NCBI GenBank assembly: GCA_038043185.1
Contig: JBBTCO010000019.1
Span: 14,015 to 78,014 of the forward strand
Source of the DNA: UBA5009 sp038043185
GTDB taxonomy: Bacteria > Bdellovibrionota > Bdellovibrionia > Bdellovibrionales > Bdellovibrionaceae
Direction: 5' to 3'
DNA: 64,000 nt
The notes under the pieces are model-generated. The model ran no database searches. It saw nothing but the letters and a program-made list of their open reading frames with translations, and had not been told where the DNA came from. Numbering within the stretch: the first letter of the stretch is position 1; each line of letters begins with the position of its first letter. The position numbers were made by a program, and so were the translations under genes. This document shows positions 17,903 through 26,954 of the stretch, piece by piece.

Positions 17903-19704
17903 AGATTATTTTGTACATTGGGCGGCGAAATTAATTTTTTATAATGATTTGAGATTTGGACTTCAGGGTATCCAAGGTGGTCAAAAACCAAACGATCAAT
18001 TACTTTTTGTATTTGTCGAGAAGTAAGACCACGTTTTTTCTCTTGAAGAATTTCTTCCACAATTTGTATGAGAGCGTTCCCGGTTATTCGTTTGTCCGAG
18101 TTCAGTTTTTGAGCTTTCAGCCAAACTGAACGTAGATTTGTTTTTTCAGTTTGTGATATTGAAGAAAATTGAACAAGATTTCGATATAATTTTTGGAATT
18201 CAAAAATTTTTCGACGTTGTTTTTCGCCTAATCTTAAGTCTTGGGATCTTGCAAAACTTGATAGGATACTTTGGAAAAAAGTTTCGGCGGGCATGAACTG
18301 CTCTGCGGAATTTTTCAAATAAAACTCGGGCAAATCTCGAAGAATAGTTCGCAAATTATAAAGGGCAGGGTGGTTGATCCCATCCGTGACCTTTTCCTTT
18401 GGTCCATTGATTTTGGCTCGTTCAAAATCACTGAAGACTTTATAAAAATCTTCAAAAGTATCGAGATGATTTTTAAGTAAAATCTGTCGCTGCTTAGGAT
18501 TGAATCCCATACGATACAGCAAACGGTCATTGCGATAAGAGCTAAATCTTTGATTGAACTTTTTAACCGAGGGGTGCTTATTAAACTCCTTTAAGGGTTT
18601 CTTTTTCCCGGTTTTCAAGAAATCACACATTTGTGCAAAGACTTGAACTAACAAACGTGCTTTTTTTCTTTGCTCATTTAAATTTGTCGAAAATCTTTCG
18701 ATGTCATCATAACGATATTCGTCATGACGAAGTCCGAATTGACGAACGCTGCCGTAATCAATAATACCGGCATCGGCCAGAACGTTGTCCCCATCCCAAT
18801 CTAGCCAAGCAAAAATATAATCGACATCAAGTTGGGCTATGAACTTCGCATAGGATTCGCCAAGGTGATGAAGCAACTCATCGTATTTTCGTTCATCTTT
18901 CTCTTGAAACTTCCAGACTCCATTATTGCTTTGCCGATCGATAAAGTAATCCATCGCTTTTTTAAGCTCATCGAAACGATTTTGCTTTAAATAAAGAAAT
19001 AAATGGGCCGGTCGCAACAAGTTAGGCGCAGCCCGCACACCAATGCCAACTCCACGACCAAGATCAATTACACAGAGTACGCGCTCGGTCTGAATTCCTT
19101 GTAAGTGGAAACTTTCCGAGAGAATAGCGGCACTGATAAGCTCATCAATTTCTGCTTGCCCACACCCGTAACCAAATTTGGTGGCTCCTGTTCGCAAGGG
19201 CTTTTGTGCCTCTACCGAGCCAGGAGAAAGACAAGTCACCCCGGTGCCTCGACTTGAAATGTCCCAATACATACCGCGATGTTCGCACACTCCATTCCAA
19301 ATTCCCCGACCGTCACCGGAGGTTTTTCCGACTTTACTGGGATGTTGCAGTTGAAGATATCTGGTGGCCATGTATTTGTTAGGCTTAATATTGTTTGCTG
19401 GAATTCGACGATTGTTAAGTTCGTCATACTCATTAATGATTTGCAGTGAAAATGTCTTAAGTAATTGTGTTTCTAGCTGATCATTCATTTGATGAGGATG
19501 ATCGGCAGGAATCAGACCTATTTCCTTGGCTAAAACAAAATTAAAATAACACACACGTCCCTGATTAAGTTCCCTTACGCGATAAGAAACATGCCCTTCG
19601 GGCATCAGACTCATCCAGGGATGCTCGCCATTAAGTTGTTCAAAAGTCAGGTAAAGACTTTCGGACTTAGCGTGTTTGCGAAGGGGTGCAAATTTTGTGG
19701 TCAT
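17854..19704 (-). CDS. SelO-like pseudokinase-fold protein (divergent UPF0061/YdiU relative)
   Basis: 616 residues. The order of motifs follows SelO protein adenylyltransferases: GDGRG near 130, ISSRGTGVT near 150, LQGIQTERVL near 201, RAAPNLLRP near 224, and the metal-binding pair DGDN (304-307) and DYGS (316-319), matching NTDN and DYGP of SelO. SelO transfers AMP to Ser/Thr/Tyr of target proteins. Similarity is only at motif level and the C-terminal 250 residues are unrecognised, so the reaction is inferred. Convergent with the rlmN frame. Confidence 0.65.
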   Translation of the reverse strand: MTTKFAPLRKHAKSESLYLTFEQLNGEHPWMSLMPEGHVSYRVRELNQGRVCYFNFVLAKEIGLIPADHPHQMNDQLETQLLKTFSLQIINEYDELNNRRIPANNIKPNKYMATRYLQLQHPSKVGKTSGDGRGIWNGVCEHRGMYWDISSRGTGVTCLSPGSVEAQKPLRTGATKFGYGCGQAEIDELISAAILSESFHLQGIQTERVLCVIDLGRGVGIGVRAAPNLLRPAHLFLYLKQNRFDELKKAMDYFIDRQSNNGVWKFQEKDERKYDELLHHLGESYAKFIAQLDVDYIFAWLDWDGDNVLADAGIIDYGSVRQFGLRHDEYRYDDIERFSTNLNEQRKKARLLVQVFAQMCDFLKTGKKKPLKEFNKHPSVKKFNQRFSSYRNDRLLYRMGFNPKQRQILLKNHLDTFEDFYKVFSDFERAKINGPKEKVTDGINHPALYNLRTILRDLPEFYLKNSAEQFMPAETFFQSILSSFARSQDLRLGEKQRRKIFEFQKLYRNLVQFSSISQTEKTNLRSVWLKAQKLNSDKRITGNALIQIVEEILQEKKRGLTSRQIQKVIDRLVFDHLGYPEVQISNHYKKLISPPNVQNNLYNRILSLVDEYKEDI

Positions 19705-19889
19705 CTGTCTGGCCTATCGGGTCAAGTAGCCTAGTCCTTAAATGAGACGTCTCAAAATTAGACTTAGGTTTAGCGACAGGAAATCAATATGTTGCGAACC
19801 TCGACGGGACTCTAATTCATTCCAAGTTTGCCGATGGATATTGGCCCTGGATTTGCTCTCCAGTTTAGTAGGAAAGAGAGAGTGGAGCG

Positions 19890-20492
19890 ATGACAAAATT
19901 TTTACCTATATTTGTGGTGAGCCTATTTTTTTCCGTGGCTGAGGCCAAGTCCCCACTAAATATTAAAACTAAAGAGCTTCTTAAAGAGTGTCCCTTGATT
20001 ATAGCGGGGGCCGAAGAGCTTTCGAAGAGGCAGGAGCTTTCAAAATCCTGGGAGTCTTTGCCCGCAAGCGTATTAGTTGCAAAAGAAGCCCATCTTGTCG
20101 TCGAGGGTGAGGGTTTTCGAACGGAATCTTTTCAGAATTTTTTGAAGCCAGGTTCAGCGCCCTTGGTTTGCGGCAGCGGAAAAATGAAGTTGAATCAAAG
20201 ATTTTCAATTTTAGCTCCGACTTTAATCGATTTAACTTCAAGCTCGAGCACAGGATCAAGCGTATGGAACTTTCAATTAATTATCGATCGAGCAAAGGTT
20301 CGTTCTTGGAATTTATTAAGTCGAATTTCAACAAATTCTTTGGAATTAGCTAAAATTTTTAAAGAACAGGGAGCTCAAGAAAGATATTTTCGTCGAGGCG
20401 CTTCTGAATATGAAATTGTTGTTACCAAAGAAGTTGATGGAAAGCATGTTATCCTGAGAATAATTTTTGATAGTGTTGATAAGGTCAACTGA
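19890..20492 (+). CDS. Exported protein of unknown function
   Basis: 200 residues. A signal peptide of about 19 residues ends at AEA. The mature part is mixed alpha/beta with two Cys (CPLII and VCGSG) that could form a disulfide. The RBS GGAG lies 4 nt before the ATG. I do not recognise a family. It is convergent with the ATP-grasp-like gene with almost no gap. Confidence 0.65.
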   Translation: MTKFLPIFVVSLFFSVAEAKSPLNIKTKELLKECPLIIAGAEELSKRQELSKSWESLPASVLVAKEAHLVVEGEGFRTESFQNFLKPGSAPLVCGSGKMKLNQRFSILAPTLIDLTSSSSTGSSVWNFQLIIDRAKVRSWNLLSRISTNSLELAKIFKEQGAQERYFRRGASEYEIVVTKEVDGKHVILRIIFDSVDKVN

Positions 20493-20493
20493 T

Positions 20494-21672
20494 CTAAATC
20501 CACTTCACACAAGCATACCCGCCATACTTTGTTTGCAAATTCGTCACTTGCCCCTGATACAATCGAGCCACCACAGTTTGCAACACGCCTTCATAAGCAA
20601 ATAAACGCAAATCGTATTTAAATACTTGTTGTCCATCGGGTGTTAAAAAACTGACCTCTGGTGCGGCAACAAACTCTTGGCGAATGATTTTATCCCGAGG
20701 CAAAGTATCAAACAATTTTCGACTGATCGAAGATCCTCGGTAAGACATTTTAGAGCCAAAGGAGTTCTTTGGTTTAAAAAAATATTTTTTTCTTTCCAAC
20801 CATATTGTTTCAATATCAAGTTGGGAAAAGGCTTGAGCTCGCGGAACATAATTATTAACAATCGATTTGAATTGAGTAAATTCATTCGAGAAATTCCAAA
20901 AATCAACCTGACACCAGTCAATCATTCTTTGTTTATCTGCTAAAAGAAAATATTCAAATGGGTTTGGGGAAAAAGTTGTTTCACCTGATAAAAAACTTTG
21001 ACGAAGAGGTTCTGATTCTGGCGATTCAAAATAAAAATCGGTGAATCTATTGTAAATAAAATCAAAATCAGAGGGTTTAAATTTTCTGTAATCAAGGATC
21101 TCACAGTCCCATCCATGGCACTGCAAGAAATTTTGTACAAATAAAAATTCGATATACAATCTTTGCTGCTCGGGATTTTCATCGATGACAGCCAAACGAC
21201 GTGGTTTATGAAGTGTTCTTGATTTTTTTGCTATCGACAACTGAATTTCATTTTCGCAGCACTGAATCAGATGTTTTATATCAAAACCTGGGATTGGCGA
21301 TGAAAGACGAGCGGCTCGATAAAGAGGTTCACTTAAAAATAGAAATGCAGCATTGGTGTTGATTTCAATGAGTTTGATTTTTTGCTCAGTGACATCCCAA
21401 TGAACATCATAGCTCATAGCTATAGCTTTATTGCCGGGATCAACCAACTTTTGAGCGCCCAATTCACTGGAATAATATTTTAGGTAATCGGGGGTCGATC
21501 TTAGGCCGTAGAGCCCTGCGATCAGTTCTTGGGCTTGATTTTTAATGGCAACAGGAATTTCTAATACAAAAGGTGAGATCAGGTTTTCAGAAACCAACTT
21601 ATCGAGCTCAACTGGCGATATTTTTAGATCATTTTCTTTTAAGGCATCAAGAAATCGCGTTTTTGCCGTCAT
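20494..21672 (-). CDS. ATP-grasp-like protein of unknown substrate
   Basis: 392 residues. The C-terminal half resembles an ATP-grasp fold: a lysine- and glycine-containing nucleotide loop (KPKNSFGSKMSYRGSS, about 296-311), acidic DLRLFAYEG and a final basic strand (VTNLQTKYGGYA). The N-terminal half has a conserved-looking LIEINTNAAF segment, as in circularly arranged amide ligases. It may ligate an amino acid, peptide or amine, but substrate cannot be told. RBS AAGGAA is 4 nt before the ATG. Confidence 0.55.
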   Translation of the reverse strand: MTAKTRFLDALKENDLKISPVELDKLVSENLISPFVLEIPVAIKNQAQELIAGLYGLRSTPDYLKYYSSELGAQKLVDPGNKAIAMSYDVHWDVTEQKIKLIEINTNAAFLFLSEPLYRAARLSSPIPGFDIKHLIQCCENEIQLSIAKKSRTLHKPRRLAVIDENPEQQRLYIEFLFVQNFLQCHGWDCEILDYRKFKPSDFDFIYNRFTDFYFESPESEPLRQSFLSGETTFSPNPFEYFLLADKQRMIDWCQVDFWNFSNEFTQFKSIVNNYVPRAQAFSQLDIETIWLERKKYFFKPKNSFGSKMSYRGSSISRKLFDTLPRDKIIRQEFVAAPEVSFLTPDGQQVFKYDLRLFAYEGVLQTVVARLYQGQVTNLQTKYGGYACVKWI

Positions 21673-21764
21673 GGGTTCCTTTCAGTGTCACTTTCCCGAA
21701 AAAGATGATGAGCCTTATGCGTTAGAGCTTGGAGCTTCATCTGTCTCCAATTAATTTGCTCATC

Positions 21765-22532
21765 ATGAAAATTATCAGTTGGAATGTCAATGGAATCAGG
21801 GCTTGTGCAAAAAAGGGATTATCGGAGTTTTTAGAAAGCGCCGGGCCCGATATTTTTTGTGTTCAAGAAACTAAAGCCAATATAGAGCAAGTTGAAGAGC
21901 CGATTAAACGCCTCGGATTTGAATATTCCTTTTGGTCCAGCGCCCATCGAAAGGGTTATTCTGGAGTCGCCACCTTCGTGAATAAAAATCCTGAACACGT
22001 CGAAAAAGGTTGGGGCTTGGATCAGTACGACACTGAGGGGCGGATTGTGATTACCGATCATGGGCCGTTTGATCTTTATAATATTTATTTTCCTAATGGT
22101 GGATCAGGAGACGAGCGGCATAATTTTAAACAGATTTTTTTGAAAGAACTCAATATTCACTTAAAAGAAAAAATAAAGAAAGGACGCGAGCTGATCATCC
22201 TTGGCGATTACAATGTGGCCCATCGTGAAATTGATGTTTATGATCCGGTTCGACTTTCGAAGGAATCCGGCTTTTTACCAGAGGAACGCGCTTGGTTTGA
22301 TTCTTTCATTGAATTGGGATTTGTTGATACCTTTCGACATTTTTATCCCAATGAAAAAAACAAATATTCGTGGTGGTCCTACCGGGAATTGGCGCGAATT
22401 TCTAATCGCGGCTGGAGAATCGATTGCATTTCTGTAACCAAAGGACTTACAAAAAAACTGCAGTCAGCGCAAATCATGGACGATGTTGAAGGTTCTGATC
22501 ATTGCCCAATTGCAATTGAGATAGATATTTAA
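21765..22532 (+). CDS. xthA: Exodeoxyribonuclease III
   Basis: 255 residues from the ATG at 21765 (MKIISWNVNGIRA); in-frame codons upstream are not conserved sequence. All family motifs are present: WNVNGIRA, QETK, GYSGVATF, GDYNVAHREIDV, WWSYR and a final GSDHCPI. It is a Mg2+-dependent AP endonuclease and 3'-5' exonuclease in base excision repair. Followed after 15 nt by fxsA-like gene on the same strand. Confidence 0.95.
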   Translation: MKIISWNVNGIRACAKKGLSEFLESAGPDIFCVQETKANIEQVEEPIKRLGFEYSFWSSAHRKGYSGVATFVNKNPEHVEKGWGLDQYDTEGRIVITDHGPFDLYNIYFPNGGSGDERHNFKQIFLKELNIHLKEKIKKGRELIILGDYNVAHREIDVYDPVRLSKESGFLPEERAWFDSFIELGFVDTFRHFYPNEKNKYSWWSYRELARISNRGWRIDCISVTKGLTKKLQSAQIMDDVEGSDHCPIAIEIDI

Positions 22533-22547
22533 TTTAAAAGGAATATT

Positions 22548-23063
22548 ATGCCCTTGCTTTACTTTTTAGCGGAACTCTGGATTTTTATTTTATTCGTGGA
22601 TTGGCTTGGGTTTTGGTGGTCGGTTTTAGCTTATATCCTGCCCAGTTTTTTGGGTTTGATTTTACTTTCAATGCAAAGCCGCGAGGTCATGACAAAATTG
22701 CAGAAGACAACGAGTGGGGAGCAAAACGACTCATCTATTGATATTTTGCGATCGGCCGGTTCTATTGTCGGAGCACTCTTTTTGATCATTCCCGGTTTTT
22801 TCAGCAGAGCCGTCGGGGTATTATTGATTTTTCCACCGACACGATGGTTACTCATTTCCCTTTCTTCTTTTTTATTTTTCAGAAGATGGATCAGTAAAAG
22901 TTTTTCCATGTATCAGTTTGGTAGTGGAGCTTTTCGTGTCTACACAAATACCGGGCGATTTAAAAATGATCAAGTCGGCGCTGAAGAACCTAGGGACGTC
23001 ACAAAAAGCAATAATGAAGTGATCGATGTGGTGCCAATAAAGATCGAAAATAAACGGGATTAA
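22548..23063 (+). CDS. FxsA family membrane protein
   Basis: 171 residues with three to four hydrophobic segments, the SAGSIVGALFLIIPGFFS stretch and a cytoplasmic polar tail, as in FxsA. E. coli FxsA suppresses phage exclusion when overexpressed; its normal role is unclear. The RBS AAGGAAT lies before the ATG. Overlaps the convergent PBP gene by 4 nt. Confidence 0.85.
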   Translation: MPLLYFLAELWIFILFVDWLGFWWSVLAYILPSFLGLILLSMQSREVMTKLQKTTSGEQNDSSIDILRSAGSIVGALFLIIPGFFSRAVGVLLIFPPTRWLLISLSSFLFFRRWISKSFSMYQFGSGAFRVYTNTGRFKNDQVGAEEPRDVTKSNNEVIDVVPIKIENKRD

Positions 23064-24349
23064 TTTGAGAGCTGGGGTTTCACACGGCTATTGGCCACTT
23101 TGCGTTTAGTGAGTGGCTCAAAATATTTCATAAACATAGTTTGGGCAAGATGAGAAGATTTTACCGTCCAAAACTCTTTGTTAACCGTAATCGCAGAAAC
23201 TGCAATTTTTCGATCTTGCTCATCATAAGCGTAACCAACAAACCAATCCACACGCCCTTTAGGATTATCACCGCTAAGGTGTCCAGTTTTTCCTCCGACT
23301 TCAATTTCTTGAAATCGACGATCACGGGTAAGAGGACGGAAACTTCGTCGGGAAGTGCCGCTATGAACTGTTTGTGACATGAGTATTTTTAATTGTGTCG
23401 CTGATTCTGGATTGACCACTTGTCCGCGATCTACAGTTTCGCCATTGTAAACTATTTCGCCTTGGTCATTTTGCAAAGATTCAACAATATAAGGAATGAC
23501 CATTTTTCCTTGGTTGACGATGGCTCCTGCGATCATAGCTCCTTGAATAGGGCTCATGCGAGTTAATCGATTAAAACCCGAAGCTACTTGGGTCATCTCA
23601 TAACCTTTTTCATTAGGTACAACTGTGATTCCCATTTCAACCTGGAAATCCGTAGGGATTTCTTGATTGAACATAAAGCGATTCGCATAATTCATTAGGT
23701 CTTCCGGATTCAAGTTTTCCAAACTTAAACGCCCGAAAGCCGTGTTTATAGATTGAGCAAAAGCGTCTCGCAAAGTGATTCTTCTTGTCCATCGATTGAT
23801 TCGATCCGACATCACATTTTTGCGGTAGAGAGTGTAATTACCGCCATTGAAATGAATGTTGTGCGCTGGGGTAACTCCCGCTTTATCTATTGCTGCTGCT
23901 GAAGTAACAATTTTAAAAACTGATGCTGCTGGGTAGGTGGCTCGAAGGGCTAAGTTGGTATTGAGATTTGGATTTCTTTCATAACTGGCCATACTCAAAA
24001 TTTTCCCAGTTTTAGCATCCATCATAACGACTGCACCATAATCAGGGCGATACTGTTTTAAGAGCTTTTCCGCTTCATTTTGTAGCCGCTGATCGATGGT
24101 GTAATTAACTTTATAAGTTTCAGGAGTGTTTTCGATGGCGATTTTAAGCTCGCTGGGACGAGTGTTGTTTTTCAGAGGTTCAGTGAGTGAACGGGAAATT
24201 TGCAGCCGTCGGTCAAGTCTGGATTGAAGTTGCCGTTGGATGCTATTTTGTTCGTGATCTTCCAAGACAAGCGAGAATAGATAAAAGCCACCCACTAAGG
24301 CAGAAATCACAAGCAGTATTAAAGTCTTGGGTCGTTTTGTTATTTTCAT
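23060..24349 (-). CDS. Penicillin-binding transpeptidase domain protein
   Basis: 429 residues. One N-terminal membrane anchor (about 9-28) and a transpeptidase domain with all three active-site motifs: Ser143-Val-Phe-Lys146, Ser200-Ile-Asn202 and Lys354-Thr-Gly356. It is shorter than FtsI or PBP2 and has no recognisable PBP dimerisation domain, only a short coiled spacer before the catalytic domain, so it resembles small class B-like PBPs (FtsI/PbpA-type). It would crosslink peptidoglycan in the periplasm. Its 5' side faces the large inverted repeat at 24404-24550. Confidence 0.87.
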   Translation of the reverse strand: MKITKRPKTLILLVISALVGGFYLFSLVLEDHEQNSIQRQLQSRLDRRLQISRSLTEPLKNNTRPSELKIAIENTPETYKVNYTIDQRLQNEAEKLLKQYRPDYGAVVMMDAKTGKILSMASYERNPNLNTNLALRATYPAASVFKIVTSAAAIDKAGVTPAHNIHFNGGNYTLYRKNVMSDRINRWTRRITLRDAFAQSINTAFGRLSLENLNPEDLMNYANRFMFNQEIPTDFQVEMGITVVPNEKGYEMTQVASGFNRLTRMSPIQGAMIAGAIVNQGKMVIPYIVESLQNDQGEIVYNGETVDRGQVVNPESATQLKILMSQTVHSGTSRRSFRPLTRDRRFQEIEVGGKTGHLSGDNPKGRVDWFVGYAYDEQDRKIAVSAITVNKEFWTVKSSHLAQTMFMKYFEPLTKRKVANSRVKPQLSN

Positions 24350-24403
24350 AATATTAACGCTAGCATTGATTCTTATCGGTCACAAGTCCCGAAGCCTGTA
24401 GTA

Positions 24404-24550
24404 ATTTTTAGACAGATTTTTAAAAAAACTTGGGCCTCTTTTTCTTTTCAAGACGCGCGCATCCTGCGCTCTTGCTTGAGCACATCCTGTGCCGCAAAGG
24501 TCTTGAAAAGAAAAAGAGGCCCAAGTTTTTTTAAAAATCTGTCTAAAAAT
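24404..24550. repeat. Large inverted repeat A: perfect 51-bp arms, 45-nt loop
   Basis: Bases 24404-24454 and 24500-24550 are exact reverse complements (51 bp), and pairing continues imperfectly for several bases outside. The 45-nt GC-rich loop holds two small palindromes with the same core, GCGCATCCTGCGC (24457-24469) and GCACATCCTGTGC (24480-24492), each a 5-bp stem around TCC. It occupies most of the 355-nt gap between the divergent PBP and small exported protein genes, so it is not a simple terminator. Related to elements B, C and D. Confidence 0.9.
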
Positions 24551-24704
24551 TCGACAGTTTGGAAACTTTTTCTGAAAGAATTGGTGTGAGGCAATTATCC
24601 GCTGTTGAGATCAATCTAGAGGAGGTTTTTTGGCAAATGGCCTTGGCAGGACCTTTGCTTTATACCGGGAAGATAAGCTGGGCCATTATTTCCTGGGGGT
24701 TGCT

Positions 24705-25031
24705 ATGAAAATTTCTTCGATGAAACTTGTGATTTTTATTTACTTTGCAGCTTTATTTTTATCCCGAGTAAGTTTGGCTGGCGAATGTAAGGAGTTAGGT
24801 ACAGAGCTTGATTCCATGAGGAAAGCTCAAAATCAAATCATGATAAGTTTAGTGAAAAATCACGAAAGTTTTGCAGATAACATGGTTGAGGTTTCTCAAT
24901 CCAATTTATCCATCGTAAAAAAAACGGCCAAATCTTACCGTGTTCGAGGAGAAAAAGCCCAAATCATTGCTGATAAATTGGATATCGCTAGCGCTGATCT
25001 TATTACTAAAGTTAAGAAGTGCCTCAAGTAG
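24705..25031 (+). CDS. Small exported protein of unknown function
   Basis: 108 residues from ATG 24705, chosen because GGGGGT lies 5 nt upstream and a signal peptide begins there; the frame is open back to 24630 but without export signal or RBS. The mature part is a short helical hairpin or coiled coil with one Cys near each end (ECKEL and KKCLK), likely a disulfide. No family recognised. Confidence 0.55.
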   Translation: MKISSMKLVIFIYFAALFLSRVSLAGECKELGTELDSMRKAQNQIMISLVKNHESFADNMVEVSQSNLSIVKKTAKSYRVRGEKAQIIADKLDIASADLITKVKKCLK

Positions 25032-25038
25032 TACAAAC

Positions 25039-25134
25039 ATGTGTAATCCTGGCTACTATCCAGCTGGGCAACAGCAGACAGATTGTGGTAATTGGCATGA
25101 CTGCGAACGACTTTATTGTTGCCGTTCTTATTAA
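25039..25134 (+). CDS. Possible cysteine-rich micropeptide
   Basis: A 31-codon frame starting 7 nt after the stop of the previous gene. It has five Cys (MCNPGYY, TDCGNWHDC, YCCRSY) and many aromatic and polar residues, unlike random AT-rich sequence. There is no clear Shine-Dalgarno and no signal peptide, so it may instead be a frame-shifted remnant of a longer protein. Low confidence. Confidence 0.28.
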   Translation: MCNPGYYPAGQQQTDCGNWHDCERLYCCRSY

Positions 25135-25182
25135 GCTTAAAAACTCACCTGACAGCATAATATATTTTGCGTTGCAGCTAAA

Positions 25183-25223
25183 TTAAAATTATTTAATAAA
25201 TACAAGTAGTTGAATAATTTTAA
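25183..25223. repeat. 11-bp inverted repeat in the dksA-like upstream region
   Basis: TTAAAATTATT (25183-25193) is repeated inverted at 25213-25223 with a 19-nt loop, about 100 nt upstream of the DksA-like gene. AT-rich, so chance cannot be excluded; could be an operator or weak terminator. Confidence 0.35.
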
Positions 25224-25322
25224 GGTCATTTAAGATTTCTTCTTGCAAAAATTACATGATAAGTGCTTAATAGACCAGTTCCAAAACGGCACTAAGCCAA
25301 GGATATGTTTTTAGGGGGAAAA

Positions 25323-25694
25323 ATGGCATTGATTCCAGAAGGTTTACTCAAGGAATGTCGATCTAAGCTTCTGCAAACTAAAGGTGATATTTTGAATCGT
25401 GTACGTGAAGCGCGCTCTCATTTAGATAATGAAGATCGTGGCGGTGACGAAGCCGATCAAACAGTCAGAGTATTAGCTGAAGCTGAATTTTTGAACATGC
25501 ATGATCGTTTACGCCATCAATTGATGGAAATTGAAAGTGCTCTCGCTAGAATAGAAAACGGTAGCTACGGTCATTGTGAAGAAACAGAAGAGCCAATTGA
25601 GCATGAAAGACTTAGAGCTATTCCTTGGACTCGGCTAAGCATCGAAGGTGCAGAGCTTCGCGAATCCATCAACAAACGCTACGCTCGCGGTTAG
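25323..25694 (+). CDS. DksA/TraR family protein with degenerate zinc finger
   Basis: 123 residues from ATG 25323, preceded by AGGGGG. The N-terminal coiled coil carries DEADQT (42-47), close to the DxxDxA tip that reaches into the RNA polymerase secondary channel. The C-terminal zinc finger keeps the fold sequence SYGHCEETEEPI but only the first Cys (85): the other three positions are Thr88, Ser and Gly. DksA-like proteins modulate transcription initiation, often with ppGpp. Zinc-free DksA relatives exist. The gap to the convergent speB is 28 nt. Confidence 0.85.
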   Translation: MALIPEGLLKECRSKLLQTKGDILNRVREARSHLDNEDRGGDEADQTVRVLAEAEFLNMHDRLRHQLMEIESALARIENGSYGHCEETEEPIEHERLRAIPWTRLSIEGAELRESINKRYARG

Positions 25695-25722
25695 AGCTCT
25701 AATGTCAGTTAAGCAGTGGTGG

Positions 25723-26772
25723 TCAGGGATTCGTAAGGGTACTCCAACCGCAAAGTTTGTAAAGAATGCGGGCCCCGACATTGCCGTCCCACTCGTCAGC
25801 TTCACTGGTGGGGACGCCGCCGGTGGAAACTTCGTTGAGGTCAAATCCGACAATTTTTCGACCAGATTCCGCGATGGCGCGGAAAAGATAAAAAACTTGA
25901 TCAAAGTTAAGCCCTCCGGGAACGGGAGTCCCTGTGTGAGGGCAAAAAACCGGATCGAGGCCGTCAATATCAAAAGAAATATAAACTTTGTCGGGAAGTT
26001 CTTTCAGAATGTCTTCGGAAATTTTTCCCCAAGATTCACCCTGCAGTAATCGACGTTTTAAATCGAGATCAAAAAAAGTTTTTATATCTTTGCGGGATTG
26101 AATAAGTTCGTACTCTTCTTCGCAAAAATCCCTGATGCCCACTTGCACTAGTTTTTTAGGTCGAGTGGAGTGATTCATTACATTGTACATAATAGAGGCA
26201 TGGGATTGAGTAAACCCTTGATAGCTTTTACGGAGATCAGCATGAGCATCAAAATGTAAAACCGCAAACTCACCCTGGTGTTTTTTGCTAACGGCTTGGA
26301 TTGCACCCCAAGGAGTAGAATGGTCGCCACCAACGAGTCCCAATAATTTTCCAGAATTCAAAATTTCTTCGGCTTGTTGGAGCGTCCAAGCAGTCATTTC
26401 CTCGCAAGCTAAATTTACTTTTTGGCAAAGCTCGGCGATTTTCTTTTCATCTGTACTTAAATCACTGCGCAGTTGAATTACATTTTGAGCAACACTTTTA
26501 AATTTATCATTTTTATCTTTAAGTTCCTGAGGGATTTGGCGCATAAAATAGCCAACTTCGTAGGCTTTTTTTGTTTCCAAATCGAAAAGGTCGACTTGTT
26601 CGCTGGCTTGTCTAATCAGTTGTGGTCCTTGTGAGGCTCCCCAACCATACGAAGTCGTCACTTCCCAGGGAACAGGCAAGAGCACGACACGAGCTTGCTC
26701 TTCAGAGCAGGGAATTCCGAAAATTCCAAACTCAGAAGATATAGACGTTGTGGGATCAAACTTAAAGCTCAT
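25723..26772 (-). CDS. speB: Agmatinase / ureohydrolase family enzyme
   Basis: 349 residues. Binuclear Mn2+ motifs of the ureohydrolase family are present: GGDHS, HFDAHADL and SFDIDGLDP. Family members are agmatinase, arginase and formimidoylglutamase. Since a biosynthetic arginine decarboxylase (speA) lies in the same window at 33.7 kb, agmatinase (agmatine to putrescine plus urea) is the most likely role, but the exact substrate is inferred. Confidence 0.85.
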   Translation of the reverse strand: MSFKFDPTTSISSEFGIFGIPCSEEQARVVLLPVPWEVTTSYGWGASQGPQLIRQASEQVDLFDLETKKAYEVGYFMRQIPQELKDKNDKFKSVAQNVIQLRSDLSTDEKKIAELCQKVNLACEEMTAWTLQQAEEILNSGKLLGLVGGDHSTPWGAIQAVSKKHQGEFAVLHFDAHADLRKSYQGFTQSHASIMYNVMNHSTRPKKLVQVGIRDFCEEEYELIQSRKDIKTFFDLDLKRRLLQGESWGKISEDILKELPDKVYISFDIDGLDPVFCPHTGTPVPGGLNFDQVFYLFRAIAESGRKIVGFDLNEVSTGGVPTSEADEWDGNVGARILYKLCGWSTLTNP

Positions 26773-26954
26773 GAGTTTTGCCTTTCATCTTGAAGAGAGA
26801 CACCTTTTTATGAACTGTTTTGTTCTGCTTGGGAAGTGGTAAGCCAGAGTTATTATTGCGACGCGAAAGCGACGCAGAGCTGATTGCTTTAAAGCTGTGA
26901 TTCAAAGAACTTAATAGCGATGTAAGTGTTGATCATTTTTGAAAGGACCTTTCA

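Noticed and set aside
24404..24550. Element A as an ordinary intrinsic terminator
   Set aside because: Both neighbouring genes are transcribed away from it, and the stem is several times longer than a usual terminator.
24940..25038. Longer start for the cysteine-rich micropeptide
   Set aside because: The extra residues overlap the previous gene in another frame and look like shadow sequence.
26858..26875. Repeated GCGACGC in the speB/binding-protein gap
   Set aside because: Two 7-nt copies only; no palindrome or promoter position supports an operator.
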